Assembly: GCA_016295455.1 (NCBI GenBank)
Contig: JAEDLE010000017.1
Coordinates: 1 to 37,294 of the forward strand
Source of the DNA: Bacteroidales bacterium
Lineage (GTDB): Bacteria > Bacteroidota > Bacteroidia > Bacteroidales > UBA932
Reading direction: 5' to 3'
Length of the DNA: 37,294 nt
Shown here: one piece after another, positions 15,313 through 23,659 of the stretch
How positions within the stretch are numbered: the first letter of the stretch is position 1
Layout: the number at the start of each line of letters is the position of its first letter
Notes under the pieces: generated by a model
What the model was told of the DNA's origin: nothing
The model's input: only the letters and a program-made list of their open reading frames with translations
The model's database searches: none
Translations under genes and position numbers: made by a program

Positions 15313-17946
15313 TCAGATGATTTCTATGTCAGTACTGCGTATCCATCCCTGCCTTCCGTCAGACAGCATCATGTTCGTCCACTCTCCCACACTGTCCAGG
15401 ATTTTGACCTTGACACCGCCGTGAAGGACGAAGAGGTCCTTGGCGGATCCGGCAGAAGGCGAACTCCTGACTGAAGATACAGGGCTCATCACGATGGCAT
15501 ATTCCTGACTCTTAAGACTCGAGTGCTGCCATTTTGCCATTGAGAATGAAAGGATGGTGAGCAGGAAGGCGGCTATGGCAGTATAGAAGCCTGTGCGGCG
15601 CTTTGCCGGGGTTGAGGAGAGCAGGAAGAGCAGGAGCATCGCGAGCGTGAGTGCGAGCATCACTAGGCTGAGCACCGCCCAGCTGTCCGAGGACAGGGTG
15701 TTGCAGAGCCTGCGCATCCAGGTCTTGAATATGAATTCAGGAACTTCGTCTATGCTGTCCTGGATGCTCTGGCGGGCTATCTCCAGGTTGAAGCGGGCGT
15801 CCGCAAAGGAGACATCCTCCTTGAGGGCGCGCTCGTAACAGAGTATCGCACGGGGATATTCCCCGGCCTTGTACCAAGCGTTACCGGCGTTGTAATAGAT
15901 TACCGCATCGGTGCAGCCCGCCTCCGGAAGAGACTCCCAGGCGGAGGCGGCATCGTTCCACCTTCCTTCTTCATATGCCGACACGCCCTCGTTCCAGAGG
16001 GTTTCTGGTGAGTTCTCCTCCGCCCTGGCCATACCCGGCAGGGTGAGCAGGAGCACCAGCACCGCGCTCGCTTTGCCGGCGCCGTTCCTATGGTTCTTCA
16101 TACAGGATTCGATTGAGGATATCAGTTCGACTGCACCCTGATAATGGGCGTTCATCGCTTCGTTACCGGCATCAGGGGCATACCTGGCATATTCACAGGC
16201 CTCGAGAAGGGCAACGAAACGGCCGGCGGTCTCTTCCGGCACTCCGCAGGAGAGGAACTGGGAGGAGATGTTGTCCCTGCTGAGGGATTCGACTGTCATT
16301 CCGAGCTTGTCGGAGACATAGCCCAGGAGCGCACGGTGCAGCTCCTCGTAGAAGGCTGCGCTGAGTTTCTTGCCCAGGAACTGCTCGGCGAGAGCAAGCC
16401 TCTTGCGCGCCACCCTGCTGGCCTTGCGTGTCCTGCTTCCGGCAACGTCCGCCCTCATCACGGCCATCTTCCTGAAGCCCAGCCACAAACCCGTTGCGAG
16501 CAGGAGCAGGAAAGCTGCGCATATCCAGTAAGCCGGCCTGCCCACCAGGAAGTCTCCGCCTTCCTCGAAGGAAGGTTTGCGCAGACTGATGTAACGTATG
16601 TCTTCGGCAAGGCTCTTCACGCCCTTCCTCTCGACCACGTTCAGGGTAGTGCCGCCCTGTGAACTCTGGGAATCGCCCTTTGCCACGCTCAGGTTGAGCT
16701 CCTGCGTGCGGAGGGTGACGTATTTCCCGGCATTGGAGTCATAGTAGGAGTACTCCACCGGAGGTATGGTGAAATCGCCCTGACTTCTCGGAATGAACGG
16801 ATACTCGAAGGTCTTGCTGCCGCTGAGGCCTCCGGAAGACTTGTCGCTGTTGTCGGTCACCTTCACGTCATAAACCTCCATATCCGGATGGAAGGAGACC
16901 TCCGGAGCCTCGAGGAGAGACACGTTGCCCCTTCCGGACACGGTGACCAGGAGCGAGGTCGCGTCATTGGCCTTGACCTGGTCCTTCGAGAGTTTCGCGT
17001 CTATGCTGAAGCTGCCCACACCCCCGCCGAACGAGGCCGGGGCGCCTGAAGGCAGAGGGCTCACGTGCACGGTCACAGGAGGCGTGGTTATGCGCTTGCG
17101 CACCCTGCGGTAGCCGCTGTCGAAGAATTCGTCGAATATGCTGGTAGGACGGGACTGGGTCCTCACGTTCACGAGGCAGACCAGTTCGGCAGGGTCTATC
17201 TTCAGGTCTCCCGACTTCTGCGGGATGAGGGTGAAACGTCTGATCAGCGCGGCGTCGTAGATCTTGTCGTCAATGGATTCCCTGCTGAACTGAATGTTGG
17301 TCGGAGCCTCTGTCTCCTGGCTCCAGAATCCGTTGAACACAGGGAAGCGGGCATCCTCGAAACCGGTGACATTCACCCTCTGGTAGAGCTTAAGTGTTGC
17401 TGTAACAGGCTCACCCACAACGACATTCCTCTTACTGAGGGTAAGTTTGAGGAACAGGTCCTCATCAGCGATGTCATATGACGACGCGCTCTGGGACTGA
17501 TCCCCGCCCGAACGTGAGGCAGAGCCTGAAGAGCGGCTGCTCCCCTGTGAGGATGCGCCGTTGGTGACGACTTCTATCTCGACATCCCTGGAGCGGAGTT
17601 CCTCCCCTCCCACCCTTGCCGTCGCCTGCGGCAGACGGAACTTGCCGGTGGAGACCGGCGAGAGGATATAGGTGTAGGTGGTCTGCGAGGTCTTGGACCT
17701 CTTTCCGTTGATTATCTGTATACTGGTGGACGTACCTGTCTGGGGGCCCCACTCGACCCTGAAGCCTTCGCCTGCAGACCAGTCGAAGGAAGAGGGACGT
17801 TCGTCACCTTCGATAATAAAGGTCACGTTGAAGCGTTCATCCAGACCCACCACGGCAGGAGCCTCGACCCTGAGCCCGTTCTGGGCAAAGAGGGAAAGGG
17901 ACAGGGCCCAAAACAGCAACACACTTGTCAATTTCCTCATATCCAT
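15313..17946 (-). CDS. BatD-BatE fusion protein
   Basis: An 877-residue protein joining two normally separate aerotolerance proteins. Residues 1-21 are a signal peptide (ending LSLFAQ). Residues 22 to about 465 are BatD-type beta domains in the periplasm. A TM helix lies at about 470-490, followed by a cytoplasmic helical region. At residue 616 a Met starts the stretch MKNHRNGAGK...LPGMARA, which looks exactly like a secretory signal peptide, and it leads into a BatE moiety. That moiety has TPR repeats (about 650-730), two TM helices (about 741-765 and 773-794) and a C-terminal SH3-like domain (about 811-877, ending in QGWIRSTDIEII). batD and batE are separate in Bacteroides. Topology after the fusion is uncertain, because the former signal peptide may now be an uncleaved TM segment. 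A sequencing or assembly indel is an alternative. Confidence 0.88.
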   Translation of the reverse strand: MDMRKLTSVLLFWALSLSLFAQNGLRVEAPAVVGLDERFNVTFIIEGDERPSSFDWSAGEGFRVEWGPQTGTSTSIQIINGKRSKTSQTTYTYILSPVSTGKFRLPQATARVGGEELRSRDVEIEVVTNGASSQGSSRSSGSASRSGGDQSQSASSYDIADEDLFLKLTLSKRNVVVGEPVTATLKLYQRVNVTGFEDARFPVFNGFWSQETEAPTNIQFSRESIDDKIYDAALIRRFTLIPQKSGDLKIDPAELVCLVNVRTQSRPTSIFDEFFDSGYRRVRKRITTPPVTVHVSPLPSGAPASFGGGVGSFSIDAKLSKDQVKANDATSLLVTVSGRGNVSLLEAPEVSFHPDMEVYDVKVTDNSDKSSGGLSGSKTFEYPFIPRSQGDFTIPPVEYSYYDSNAGKYVTLRTQELNLSVAKGDSQSSQGGTTLNVVERKGVKSLAEDIRYISLRKPSFEEGGDFLVGRPAYWICAAFLLLLATGLWLGFRKMAVMRADVAGSRTRKASRVARKRLALAEQFLGKKLSAAFYEELHRALLGYVSDKLGMTVESLSRDNISSQFLSCGVPEETAGRFVALLEACEYARYAPDAGNEAMNAHYQGAVELISSIESCMKNHRNGAGKASAVLVLLLTLPGMARAEENSPETLWNEGVSAYEEGRWNDAASAWESLPEAGCTDAVIYYNAGNAWYKAGEYPRAILCYERALKEDVSFADARFNLEIARQSIQDSIDEVPEFIFKTWMRRLCNTLSSDSWAVLSLVMLALTLAMLLLFLLSSTPAKRRTGFYTAIAAFLLTILSFSMAKWQHSSLKSQEYAIVMSPVSSVRSSPSAGSAKDLFVLHGGVKVKILDSVGEWTNMMLSDGRQGWIRSTDIEII

Positions 17947-17956
17947 ATGCTTGTCT

Positions 17957-18757
17957 CTACCAATTCTTTTCCTTTTGCTTTGATTTCAGAAGCGCGGCCT
18001 TCTCCTTGTCGACCTTGTCCTGGGTCTGCTTTTCCTTGGCCTCGACGGCTTTCAGCATCTGTCTGGCCTGCTGGGGCGATATGCCCTGTTCCTGAGGGGC
18101 CTGGCGGTCTTGATTCTGATCCTGATTCTGGTTCTGATCCTGGTTCTGGTCCTGATTCTGGTTCTGATCCTGGTTCTGGTCCTGATTCTGGTTCTGATCC
18201 TGGTTCTGGTCCTGATTCTGGTTCTGATTCTGGTTCTGATTCTGGTCCTGATCCTGGTTCTGGTCCTGATTCTGATCCTGATTCTGATCCTGACCGCCAT
18301 TCTGTTGCTGATTTTCCAGCATCTTCTTGGCATAGCTGTAGTTCTCCTTCGCCTCCAGGTCATCAGGATCGGCAATCATCGCCTTCTTGAGCACATCCAC
18401 AGCCTTCTGCCAGTCCTTTGCGGCTATGGCCATATCCCCAAGATTGAAGCAGGCGTCACCCGCCCTTTCGTGCTCCGGAGCAAGTTCCAGGGCCTTTTCC
18501 ATATGGGTGGCGGCCTCCTGATGCGCTTCCTGGCGATAGAGGTTGTCCGCCAGGTTGAAATGCGCCGCAAAGGAGGTCGAGTCCTTCACCAGGGCCTTGC
18601 GGTAGCTGATGTCCGACTGCTTCCACTCCTCCTTGGAATACTCCCTGTTGCCCTTGCGCACGTCACGCCTGTCCACCTGGGCATATGCCTGAAGGGACAG
18701 CAGGAACAGGACCGCAGCCACGCTGCATATATGTCTGATACAAGTTGCCATATTCAT
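17957..18757 (-). CDS. batC: BatC, TPR protein with Asp/Asn-Gln repeat
   Basis: A 266-residue protein with a signal peptide (about 1-26, ending AYAQ), three or so TPR units (about 30-150; FNLADNLYRQ, ACFNLGDMAIAAKDW) and then a striking low-complexity tract at about 153-216 made almost only of Gln, Asn and Asp. The C-terminus is a charged helix rich in Lys/Glu. TPR-plus-acidic-Gln tails are known in BatC-like proteins and are presumed to mediate interaction with BatB/BatD. Its ATG overlaps the batB stop by one base, and batD starts 10 bases downstream. Confidence 0.88.
   Translation of the reverse strand: MNMATCIRHICSVAAVLFLLSLQAYAQVDRRDVRKGNREYSKEEWKQSDISYRKALVKDSTSFAAHFNLADNLYRQEAHQEAATHMEKALELAPEHERAGDACFNLGDMAIAAKDWQKAVDVLKKAMIADPDDLEAKENYSYAKKMLENQQQNGGQDQNQDQNQDQNQDQDQNQNQNQNQNQDQNQDQNQNQDQNQDQNQNQDQNQDQNQNQDQNQDRQAPQEQGISPQQARQMLKAVEAKEKQTQDKVDKEKAALLKSKQKEKNW
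18118..18291. repeat. hexanucleotide-based tandem repeat in batC
   Basis: The plus strand is a continuous array of the 6-base unit YCTGRT, i.e. RAY-CAG codons on the coding strand. It contains a higher-order 30-base unit present in three exact consecutive copies at 18121-18150, 18151-18180 and 18181-18210, followed by a diverged copy (18211-18240) and further hexamers. Changes by whole units stay in frame, so length variation would alter only the Gln-rich tail. Confidence 0.95.
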
Positions 18758-19755
18758 CAGAAAAACTGTCTGCGGGCTTTTCTCCGTCCTATGAGCATCT
18801 CGATGACGAGCAGGACGAGGGCCGCCGCGAAGAAATACATGTATTGTTCGTCGTATGCCTCGAAGACTTGGGAAGAGAGCTCCTCGGCCTCGAGCCGGCG
18901 TATGTCGTCGATGATGGGGTTCAGGCCGAATTCCTCGCCGGTCGCGTGGACATATGCTCCGCCTCCCTCCCGGGCGATTTCCCTGAGCGTGGCCTCGTCA
19001 AGGCGAGTGACCACTATGTCGCCGTTCCTGTCCTTGAGCAGGCCGCCCTCGAAAGGTATGGGCTGTCCGCCGGTGGAGCCTACGCCTATGGTATAGACCT
19101 TTATGCCCATCGAAGCGGCGTCACGTGCAGCCGCCACGGCATCGTCCTCGTGGTTCTCTCCGTCGGTGATGACTATTATCACCCTGCTCTTCTCGCTCTG
19201 GGCGCTGAAGCTGCGTATGCAGGTGTTGATGGCCTCGCCTATGGCCGTGCCCTGAACCGGGACGGATGAGGTGGAGATGTTGTTGAGGAACATCTTGGCC
19301 GAGATGTAGTCGGTGGTGACAGGCAGCTGGACAAAGGATGTACCGGCAAAGATGACCAGGCCTATCCTGTCATCCCTGAGCCTGTCCGTAAGCCGGGATA
19401 TGGCGAGCTTTGCCCTTTCGAGCCTGTTCGGGGAGTAGTCTTCGGCGAGCATCGAGTTGGACACGTCGAGGGCAATCATCACCTCGGCGCCCCTGGTGGT
19501 ACGTTCCTCGAGCTTGGCTCCGAGCTGCGGACGGGCGAGGCCGACCACAAAGAAGAACCAGGCCATTGAAAAGAGCACCAGCCTCACCCAGCCCTTGGAA
19601 CGGGACCAGGACGGCATCAGCTCCTTCACCAGATTCTCGTCACCGAGCCTGCGGAGACGCCTGTTCCTTTCCGCCCTCAGGATGGCATATCCGATGAAGA
19701 AGAGCGGTATCAGAAGGAGAAGCAGCAGAAACCTGTGTTGTGCGAATATCATCAT
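18757..19755 (-). CDS. batB: BatB, VWA-domain membrane protein
   Basis: A 332-residue inner-membrane protein. Two N-terminal TM helices (about 9-25 and 57-74) precede a von Willebrand factor A domain with an intact MIDAS motif, DVSNS (Asp97, Ser99, Ser101), and a later TDGENHED. A further TM helix lies near the C-terminus (about 306-323). I start it at 19755 because that ATG overlaps the batA stop in the usual ATGA manner; 16 extra upstream residues are possible but would overlap batA. In Bacteroides fragilis the bat genes affect aerotolerance. Confidence 0.92.
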   Translation of the reverse strand: MMIFAQHRFLLLLLLIPLFFIGYAILRAERNRRLRRLGDENLVKELMPSWSRSKGWVRLVLFSMAWFFFVVGLARPQLGAKLEERTTRGAEVMIALDVSNSMLAEDYSPNRLERAKLAISRLTDRLRDDRIGLVIFAGTSFVQLPVTTDYISAKMFLNNISTSSVPVQGTAIGEAINTCIRSFSAQSEKSRVIIVITDGENHEDDAVAAARDAASMGIKVYTIGVGSTGGQPIPFEGGLLKDRNGDIVVTRLDEATLREIAREGGGAYVHATGEEFGLNPIIDDIRRLEAEELSSQVFEAYDEQYMYFFAAALVLLVIEMLIGRRKARRQFF

Positions 19756-20735
19756 GGCAGACTCCTTGTCAAAAGTTTGAGCAGCATCTCGAGCGCCAGG
19801 CATATGAGTGCCGCTATTCCGAAATATGAGAAGAGTTCCCTATAGACAGGAAAACTGTCTATGGTGATGCGTGCCTTCTCCATCTTGTTTATCTGGGAGT
19901 ATATCTCCGCGAGCTTGGTGTTGTCGGTCGCCCTGAAATAGCTTCCCCCGGTCATCTCGGCGATGTCCTTCAGCAGCTCTTCGTCAATCTCGACCCGCAC
20001 GTCCTGCATCTCCACGCCCCAAGGGGTCATCACCGGATATGGCGCCACGCCGTCAGCTCCGACTCCGATAGTATAAACCCTTATGCCATAAGTCTTTGCT
20101 ATCTCGGCAGCACTCAATGGAGACACTTCTCCGCTGTTGTTCACACCGTCTGTAAGCAATATGATGACGCGGCTCTTGGCGTCGGAATCTATGCATCTGG
20201 ACACCGCGGTCGCAAGACCGTTGCCTATGGCTGTGCCGTCGTCAATGAGGCCGGTCTCGATTTCCTTCATCAGGTTGATGAGGGTGGCCCTGTCGGTGGT
20301 GAGAGGGCACTGGGTGTAGCTCTCTCCCGCAAACACGGCGATGCCCATCCTGTCGTACGGACGCTGGGCAATGAATTCAATGGCTATGTCCTTGGCGGCA
20401 CTGATGCGGTCCGGCTTGAAATCCCTCGCCAGCATACTTGTGGAAACGTCCATCGCGAAGACTATGTCTATGCCCTCGGTATCCACCTTCTCCATGTCGC
20501 TGGACGAACGCGGACGGCATATGGCCAGAATCAGGGCGGTCAGGGCCAGGATCCTGAACACAAAAGGCAGATGGACCAGCCAGCTGTACACCGTGCCTCC
20601 CGACGCCTTCCAGGGAGCGAGGGAGGACACCCTCATATGCGGCCGTCTGCCCCGGAGTCCGAGGTAGAGGTAATGCAGCACCATCAGCACCGGCACCGCA
20701 AGCAGCCACAGCAGTTTCGGATATTCGAAAAACAT
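19752..20735 (-). CDS. batA: BatA, VWA-domain membrane protein
   Basis: A 327-residue paralogue of BatB with the same layout. An N-terminal TM (about 7-26) and a second TM (about 55-73) precede a VWA domain with MIDAS DVSTS (Asp96, Ser98, Ser100), TDGVNNSGE and a C-terminal TM (about 303-322). The start at MFFEYPKLL (20735) lies one base after the upstream stop; the open frame extends 16 residues further into the preceding gene and is probably not translated. The paired VWA proteins suggest a hetero-oligomeric membrane platform. Confidence 0.92.
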   Translation of the reverse strand: MFFEYPKLLWLLAVPVLMVLHYLYLGLRGRRPHMRVSSLAPWKASGGTVYSWLVHLPFVFRILALTALILAICRPRSSSDMEKVDTEGIDIVFAMDVSTSMLARDFKPDRISAAKDIAIEFIAQRPYDRMGIAVFAGESYTQCPLTTDRATLINLMKEIETGLIDDGTAIGNGLATAVSRCIDSDAKSRVIILLTDGVNNSGEVSPLSAAEIAKTYGIRVYTIGVGADGVAPYPVMTPWGVEMQDVRVEIDEELLKDIAEMTGGSYFRATDNTKLAEIYSQINKMEKARITIDSFPVYRELFSYFGIAALICLALEMLLKLLTRSLP

Positions 20736-20736
20736 A

Positions 20737-21741
20737 TCAAGCCTCCTTTTCCCCGGCCGCGGCCTGCGCAGCCTCTTTGTCAAGCACTTCCTGGTAGGTT
20801 TCAGTCACGAAACGTATCGCCTGGGGAAGCACTTTCGCATTCTCCTCGTCAGAGACGGTCAGCTTCGCGAACTTCACGAAATCCGAGGTCTCGAACAGGA
20901 GTTTCATTTCATCATACAGCGCTTTCTGCAGGTCAGTCTTCGAAAGAAGGGCGAAGATTTCGGCGGTGGTCATCTCCTGCGCGCCGAAGCCGTACCTCGC
21001 GGCCATATACTCACGGAGCACGTCCGTCACGCCCGAATAGAACTGCTTCTGCTTCTCCGGAGCCCAGAGCTTTCCGCCCCTGTACGCCTCGAGTTTCCTC
21101 AGGGCGACGATGTGCGGAGCCTCCACGGTCCCGAGGCCTTCCCTGCGTGCCTTCCTGCGCCTTACGAGCAGGCATATGAGCACAACTGCCAGAGCCAGAA
21201 GCAATATTCCCGCGGCATATGGCAACGTCTCCCTGAAGGTCAGGGGGTATTTCACCTGGCCCCTGAGGTCATGCGGCACATATCCTGCGGTGTCGACAGG
21301 CATCAAGCGTACATCGACGCTGCGTCCTTCGAAAAGAAGGGTGTCCGTCTCTCCCGACGGCAGCCTGCGCAGAAGCGGGATGGCCGGCAGGGCAAGAGTG
21401 CCCTCCTCGAAGCAGGTCAGGTCCAGGGAGATTTCCAGGTCCATCTCCGCAGGCCTGCCCTTGCGGGCCTTCCTGAGCCGGAGCGTGTCCATCTTCCAGG
21501 GACTGAGCACCGTGACGCTGTCATTTGAGGCGGCCTGCAGGTCAGGCAGTGCGAAGGAAGTGCCTTCCTCGACGGCCCCGAGGCTTGCCCCGTATCTGAG
21601 ACGGTCCCCGACCAGAGCCGTATCCCTGCCCTGCAGGTTGCGCAGGAAACTCTCCCCTTCCTGAGCCCTCATGAGCTGGAAGGACAGCGACAGCAAGGCC
21701 GCGGCCAGAACCGTTATCTTTGCTGATAATCTCATCTTCAT
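20737..21741 (-). CDS. DUF4381-like membrane protein of the Bat operon
   Basis: 334 residues with a signal peptide (about 1-26, ending LMRAQ), an extracytoplasmic beta-rich domain, one TM helix (about 175-193, GILLLALAVVLICLLVRRRK) and a cytoplasmic helical domain with the segment QKQFYSGVTDVLREYMAARYG. That segment is typical of the small protein found between DUF58 and batA in Bacteroidetes operons. Its exact role is unknown. Its ATG overlaps the DUF58 stop by 4 bases. Confidence 0.75.
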   Translation of the reverse strand: MKMRLSAKITVLAAALLSLSFQLMRAQEGESFLRNLQGRDTALVGDRLRYGASLGAVEEGTSFALPDLQAASNDSVTVLSPWKMDTLRLRKARKGRPAEMDLEISLDLTCFEEGTLALPAIPLLRRLPSGETDTLLFEGRSVDVRLMPVDTAGYVPHDLRGQVKYPLTFRETLPYAAGILLLALAVVLICLLVRRRKARREGLGTVEAPHIVALRKLEAYRGGKLWAPEKQKQFYSGVTDVLREYMAARYGFGAQEMTTAEIFALLSKTDLQKALYDEMKLLFETSDFVKFAKLTVSDEENAKVLPQAIRFVTETYQEVLDKEAAQAAAGEKEA

Positions 21742-22628
21742 CTGTTTCTAAAGAATCCCATCAAACCTTTCACGTAGTCGTCGGTCGTGGATATGTCGAC
21801 GCTGTCCACCTTGTATCTCCCGAACAGGGACCTGGCGTTACGCTCGACCCTGTCCGCCCAGGCGGAATATGCCTGCCTGACCTTCCGGGAGGATGTGTTG
21901 ACCCAGGCGCTCTGCCCTGTCTCGGCATCCTTCACGTGCACCAGTCCCACCGGGGGCAGGGTGCGTTCCCTTGGGTCATATACCCTGATTACCGACAGGT
22001 CATGGCGGTTGACGGCTATCTTTAGGGCATCTTCGTAGAGGGGATTTCCGGCCTGGTCCACGTCCAGCATGTCGGACAGCAGGAAGGCCGTGCATTTCTT
22101 CTTGATGGCTCCGGTCAGATACCTGAGCGCGTTGCCTATGTCCGTCCCGTTGTCTTCGGGACGGAAGTCGAGTATCTCCCTGATTATGTGCAGGAGATGG
22201 CTCCTTCCCTTCTTCGGAGGGATGAACTTCTCGACCTTCCCGCTGAAGAGCAGGGCACCGACCTTGTCATTGTTGATTATTGCGGAGAAGGCGAGCACTG
22301 CGGCTATCTCCGCGGCAAGATCCCTCTTGGTCATCACGCCGGTTCCGAAAAGGCCCGAACGGCTGACGTCCACGAGCAGCACCACGGTCAGTTCCCTCTC
22401 CTCCTCGAAGACCTTCACATACGGGGTCCCGAGCCTCGCGGTGACGTTCCAGTCCATGTTGCGGACATCGTCACCATATTGATACTCACGGACTTCACTA
22501 AAGGCCATACCACGACCCTTGAAGGCCGAGTGGTACTCGCCCGCAAAGACCTGGTGCGACAGGGCCCTGGTCCTGATCTCGATCTTCCTGACCTTCTTCA
22601 GGAGGTCATTTGCCCCATTCTTCTCCAT
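21738..22628 (-). CDS. DUF58 domain-containing protein
   Basis: 296 residues, cytoplasmic. It carries the DUF58 core with YQYGDDVRNMDWNVTARLG, a VWA-like fold with a DVSRS metal-site motif, and SDMLD later on. DUF58 proteins are the standard partners of MoxR ATPases in this operon type. The start overlaps the moxR stop as TAATG, which argues for coupled translation and a fixed ratio. Confidence 0.9.
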   Translation of the reverse strand: MEKNGANDLLKKVRKIEIRTRALSHQVFAGEYHSAFKGRGMAFSEVREYQYGDDVRNMDWNVTARLGTPYVKVFEEERELTVVLLVDVSRSGLFGTGVMTKRDLAAEIAAVLAFSAIINNDKVGALLFSGKVEKFIPPKKGRSHLLHIIREILDFRPEDNGTDIGNALRYLTGAIKKKCTAFLLSDMLDVDQAGNPLYEDALKIAVNRHDLSVIRVYDPRERTLPPVGLVHVKDAETGQSAWVNTSSRKVRQAYSAWADRVERNARSLFGRYKVDSVDISTTDDYVKGLMGFFRNR

Positions 22629-23620
22629 TACGGAACCATCACGGCGTTGAGTACCTCGGATATGATGTTCTCGCTGGTCACGTTCTCTGCCTCAGCCTCG
22701 TAGGTAAGGCCTATCCTGTGGCGCAGCACCTCGTTGCAGACCGCCCTCACGTCCTCCGGAATGACATAGCCCCTCCTCTTGATGAAGGCATATGCCTTGG
22801 AAGCCGCAGAAAGGGATATGCTGGCTCTCGGAGAACCGCCGTAGGAGATGAGGCCCGCCAGGTCCTTGAGACCATATTCCTCGGGATACCTTGTGGCGGA
22901 CACGATGTCGACTATGTATTTCTCGATCTTTTCGTCCATATACACGTCCCTGACAACCTTGCGGGCGCGGACTATGTCTTCCGGAGAAACTACCGGATGA
23001 ACCTGGGGGAATTCTCCGCTGTTGTTCATCCTGATGATCTGCCTTTCTTCCTCCTTCTTCGGGTAGCTTACCACCACCTTGAGCATGAAACGGTCCACCT
23101 GGGCCTCAGGAAGAGGATAGGTTCCCTCCTGCTCGATAGGGTTCTGGGTAGCCATGACAAGGAACGGGTCAGGCAGGCGGAAAGTCTCGTCGCCGATGGT
23201 CACCTGGCGTTCCTGCATCGCCTCGAGCAGCGCGGACTGCACCTTCGCGGGGCTACGGTTGATCTCGTCGGCAAGGACGAAGTTGGCGAACACCGGACCC
23301 TTGTGGACCTCGAAGCGTCCGTCCTTCTGGGAGTATATCAATGTACCGGTAAGGTCCGCAGGAAGCAGGTCCGGAGTGAACTGGATACGGCTGAAATCAG
23401 CGTTGACAGCCTTGGAAAGGGTGTTGATGGCCAAAGTCTTCGCAAGACCCGGGACACCTTCGAGAAGGATGTGGCCGTCGGCGAGCAGACCTATGAGCAG
23501 GTTCTCGACCAGCTGTTTCTGACCTATTATGACCTTACCCATCTCGAGGGACAGCAGGTCCACGAATGAACTTTCCTGCTGGATGCGGTCATTGAGTTCC
23601 TTGATGTTTACGCTCTCCAT
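22628..23620 (-). CDS. MoxR-family AAA+ ATPase
   Basis: 330 residues. It has Walker A GVPGLAKT (55-62), Walker B VLADEINRS (Asp118, Glu119), the MoxR segment ALLEAMQERQVTIG, sensor 1 MATQNPIEQEGTYPLPEAQ and a C-terminal lid helix. MoxR proteins act as chaperone-like ATPases that load or mature VWA-protein complexes, here presumably BatA/BatB. It is the first gene of the eight-gene run. On the minus strand a near-consensus -7 box, GATTTTTG (23644-23637), lies 16 bases before the ATG, back-to-back with the truA promoter. Confidence 0.95.
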   Translation of the reverse strand: MESVNIKELNDRIQQESSFVDLLSLEMGKVIIGQKQLVENLLIGLLADGHILLEGVPGLAKTLAINTLSKAVNADFSRIQFTPDLLPADLTGTLIYSQKDGRFEVHKGPVFANFVLADEINRSPAKVQSALLEAMQERQVTIGDETFRLPDPFLVMATQNPIEQEGTYPLPEAQVDRFMLKVVVSYPKKEEERQIIRMNNSGEFPQVHPVVSPEDIVRARKVVRDVYMDEKIEKYIVDIVSATRYPEEYGLKDLAGLISYGGSPRASISLSAASKAYAFIKRRGYVIPEDVRAVCNEVLRHRIGLTYEAEAENVTSENIISEVLNAVMVP

Positions 23621-23628
23621 AAATTTCT

Positions 23629-23636
23629 TATTTTTG
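23629..23636 (+). promoter_or_regulatory. -7 box for truA
   Basis: TATTTTTG fits TAnnTTTG perfectly, with TTTA (23607-23610) 18 bases upstream as a partial -33 box. It overlaps the region holding the weaker divergent -7 candidate for moxR (23637-23644) in a spacer of only 39 bases, so the Bat operon and truA cannot easily be regulated independently. Confidence 0.6.
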
Positions 23637-23659
23637 CAAAAATCTGATTGTTTCTGAAA

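Noticed and set aside
18121..18240. Regular 30-base units that could suggest a CRISPR array
   Set aside because: Copies are contiguous with no unique spacers, lie inside the batC frame and reduce to a 6-base unit.
18110..19096. A plus-strand frame beginning with a long Ile/Leu/Val repeat that looks like a membrane protein
   Set aside because: It is the antisense reading of the batC Gln/Asn/Asp repeat; the hydrophobic pattern is an artefact of the hexamer.
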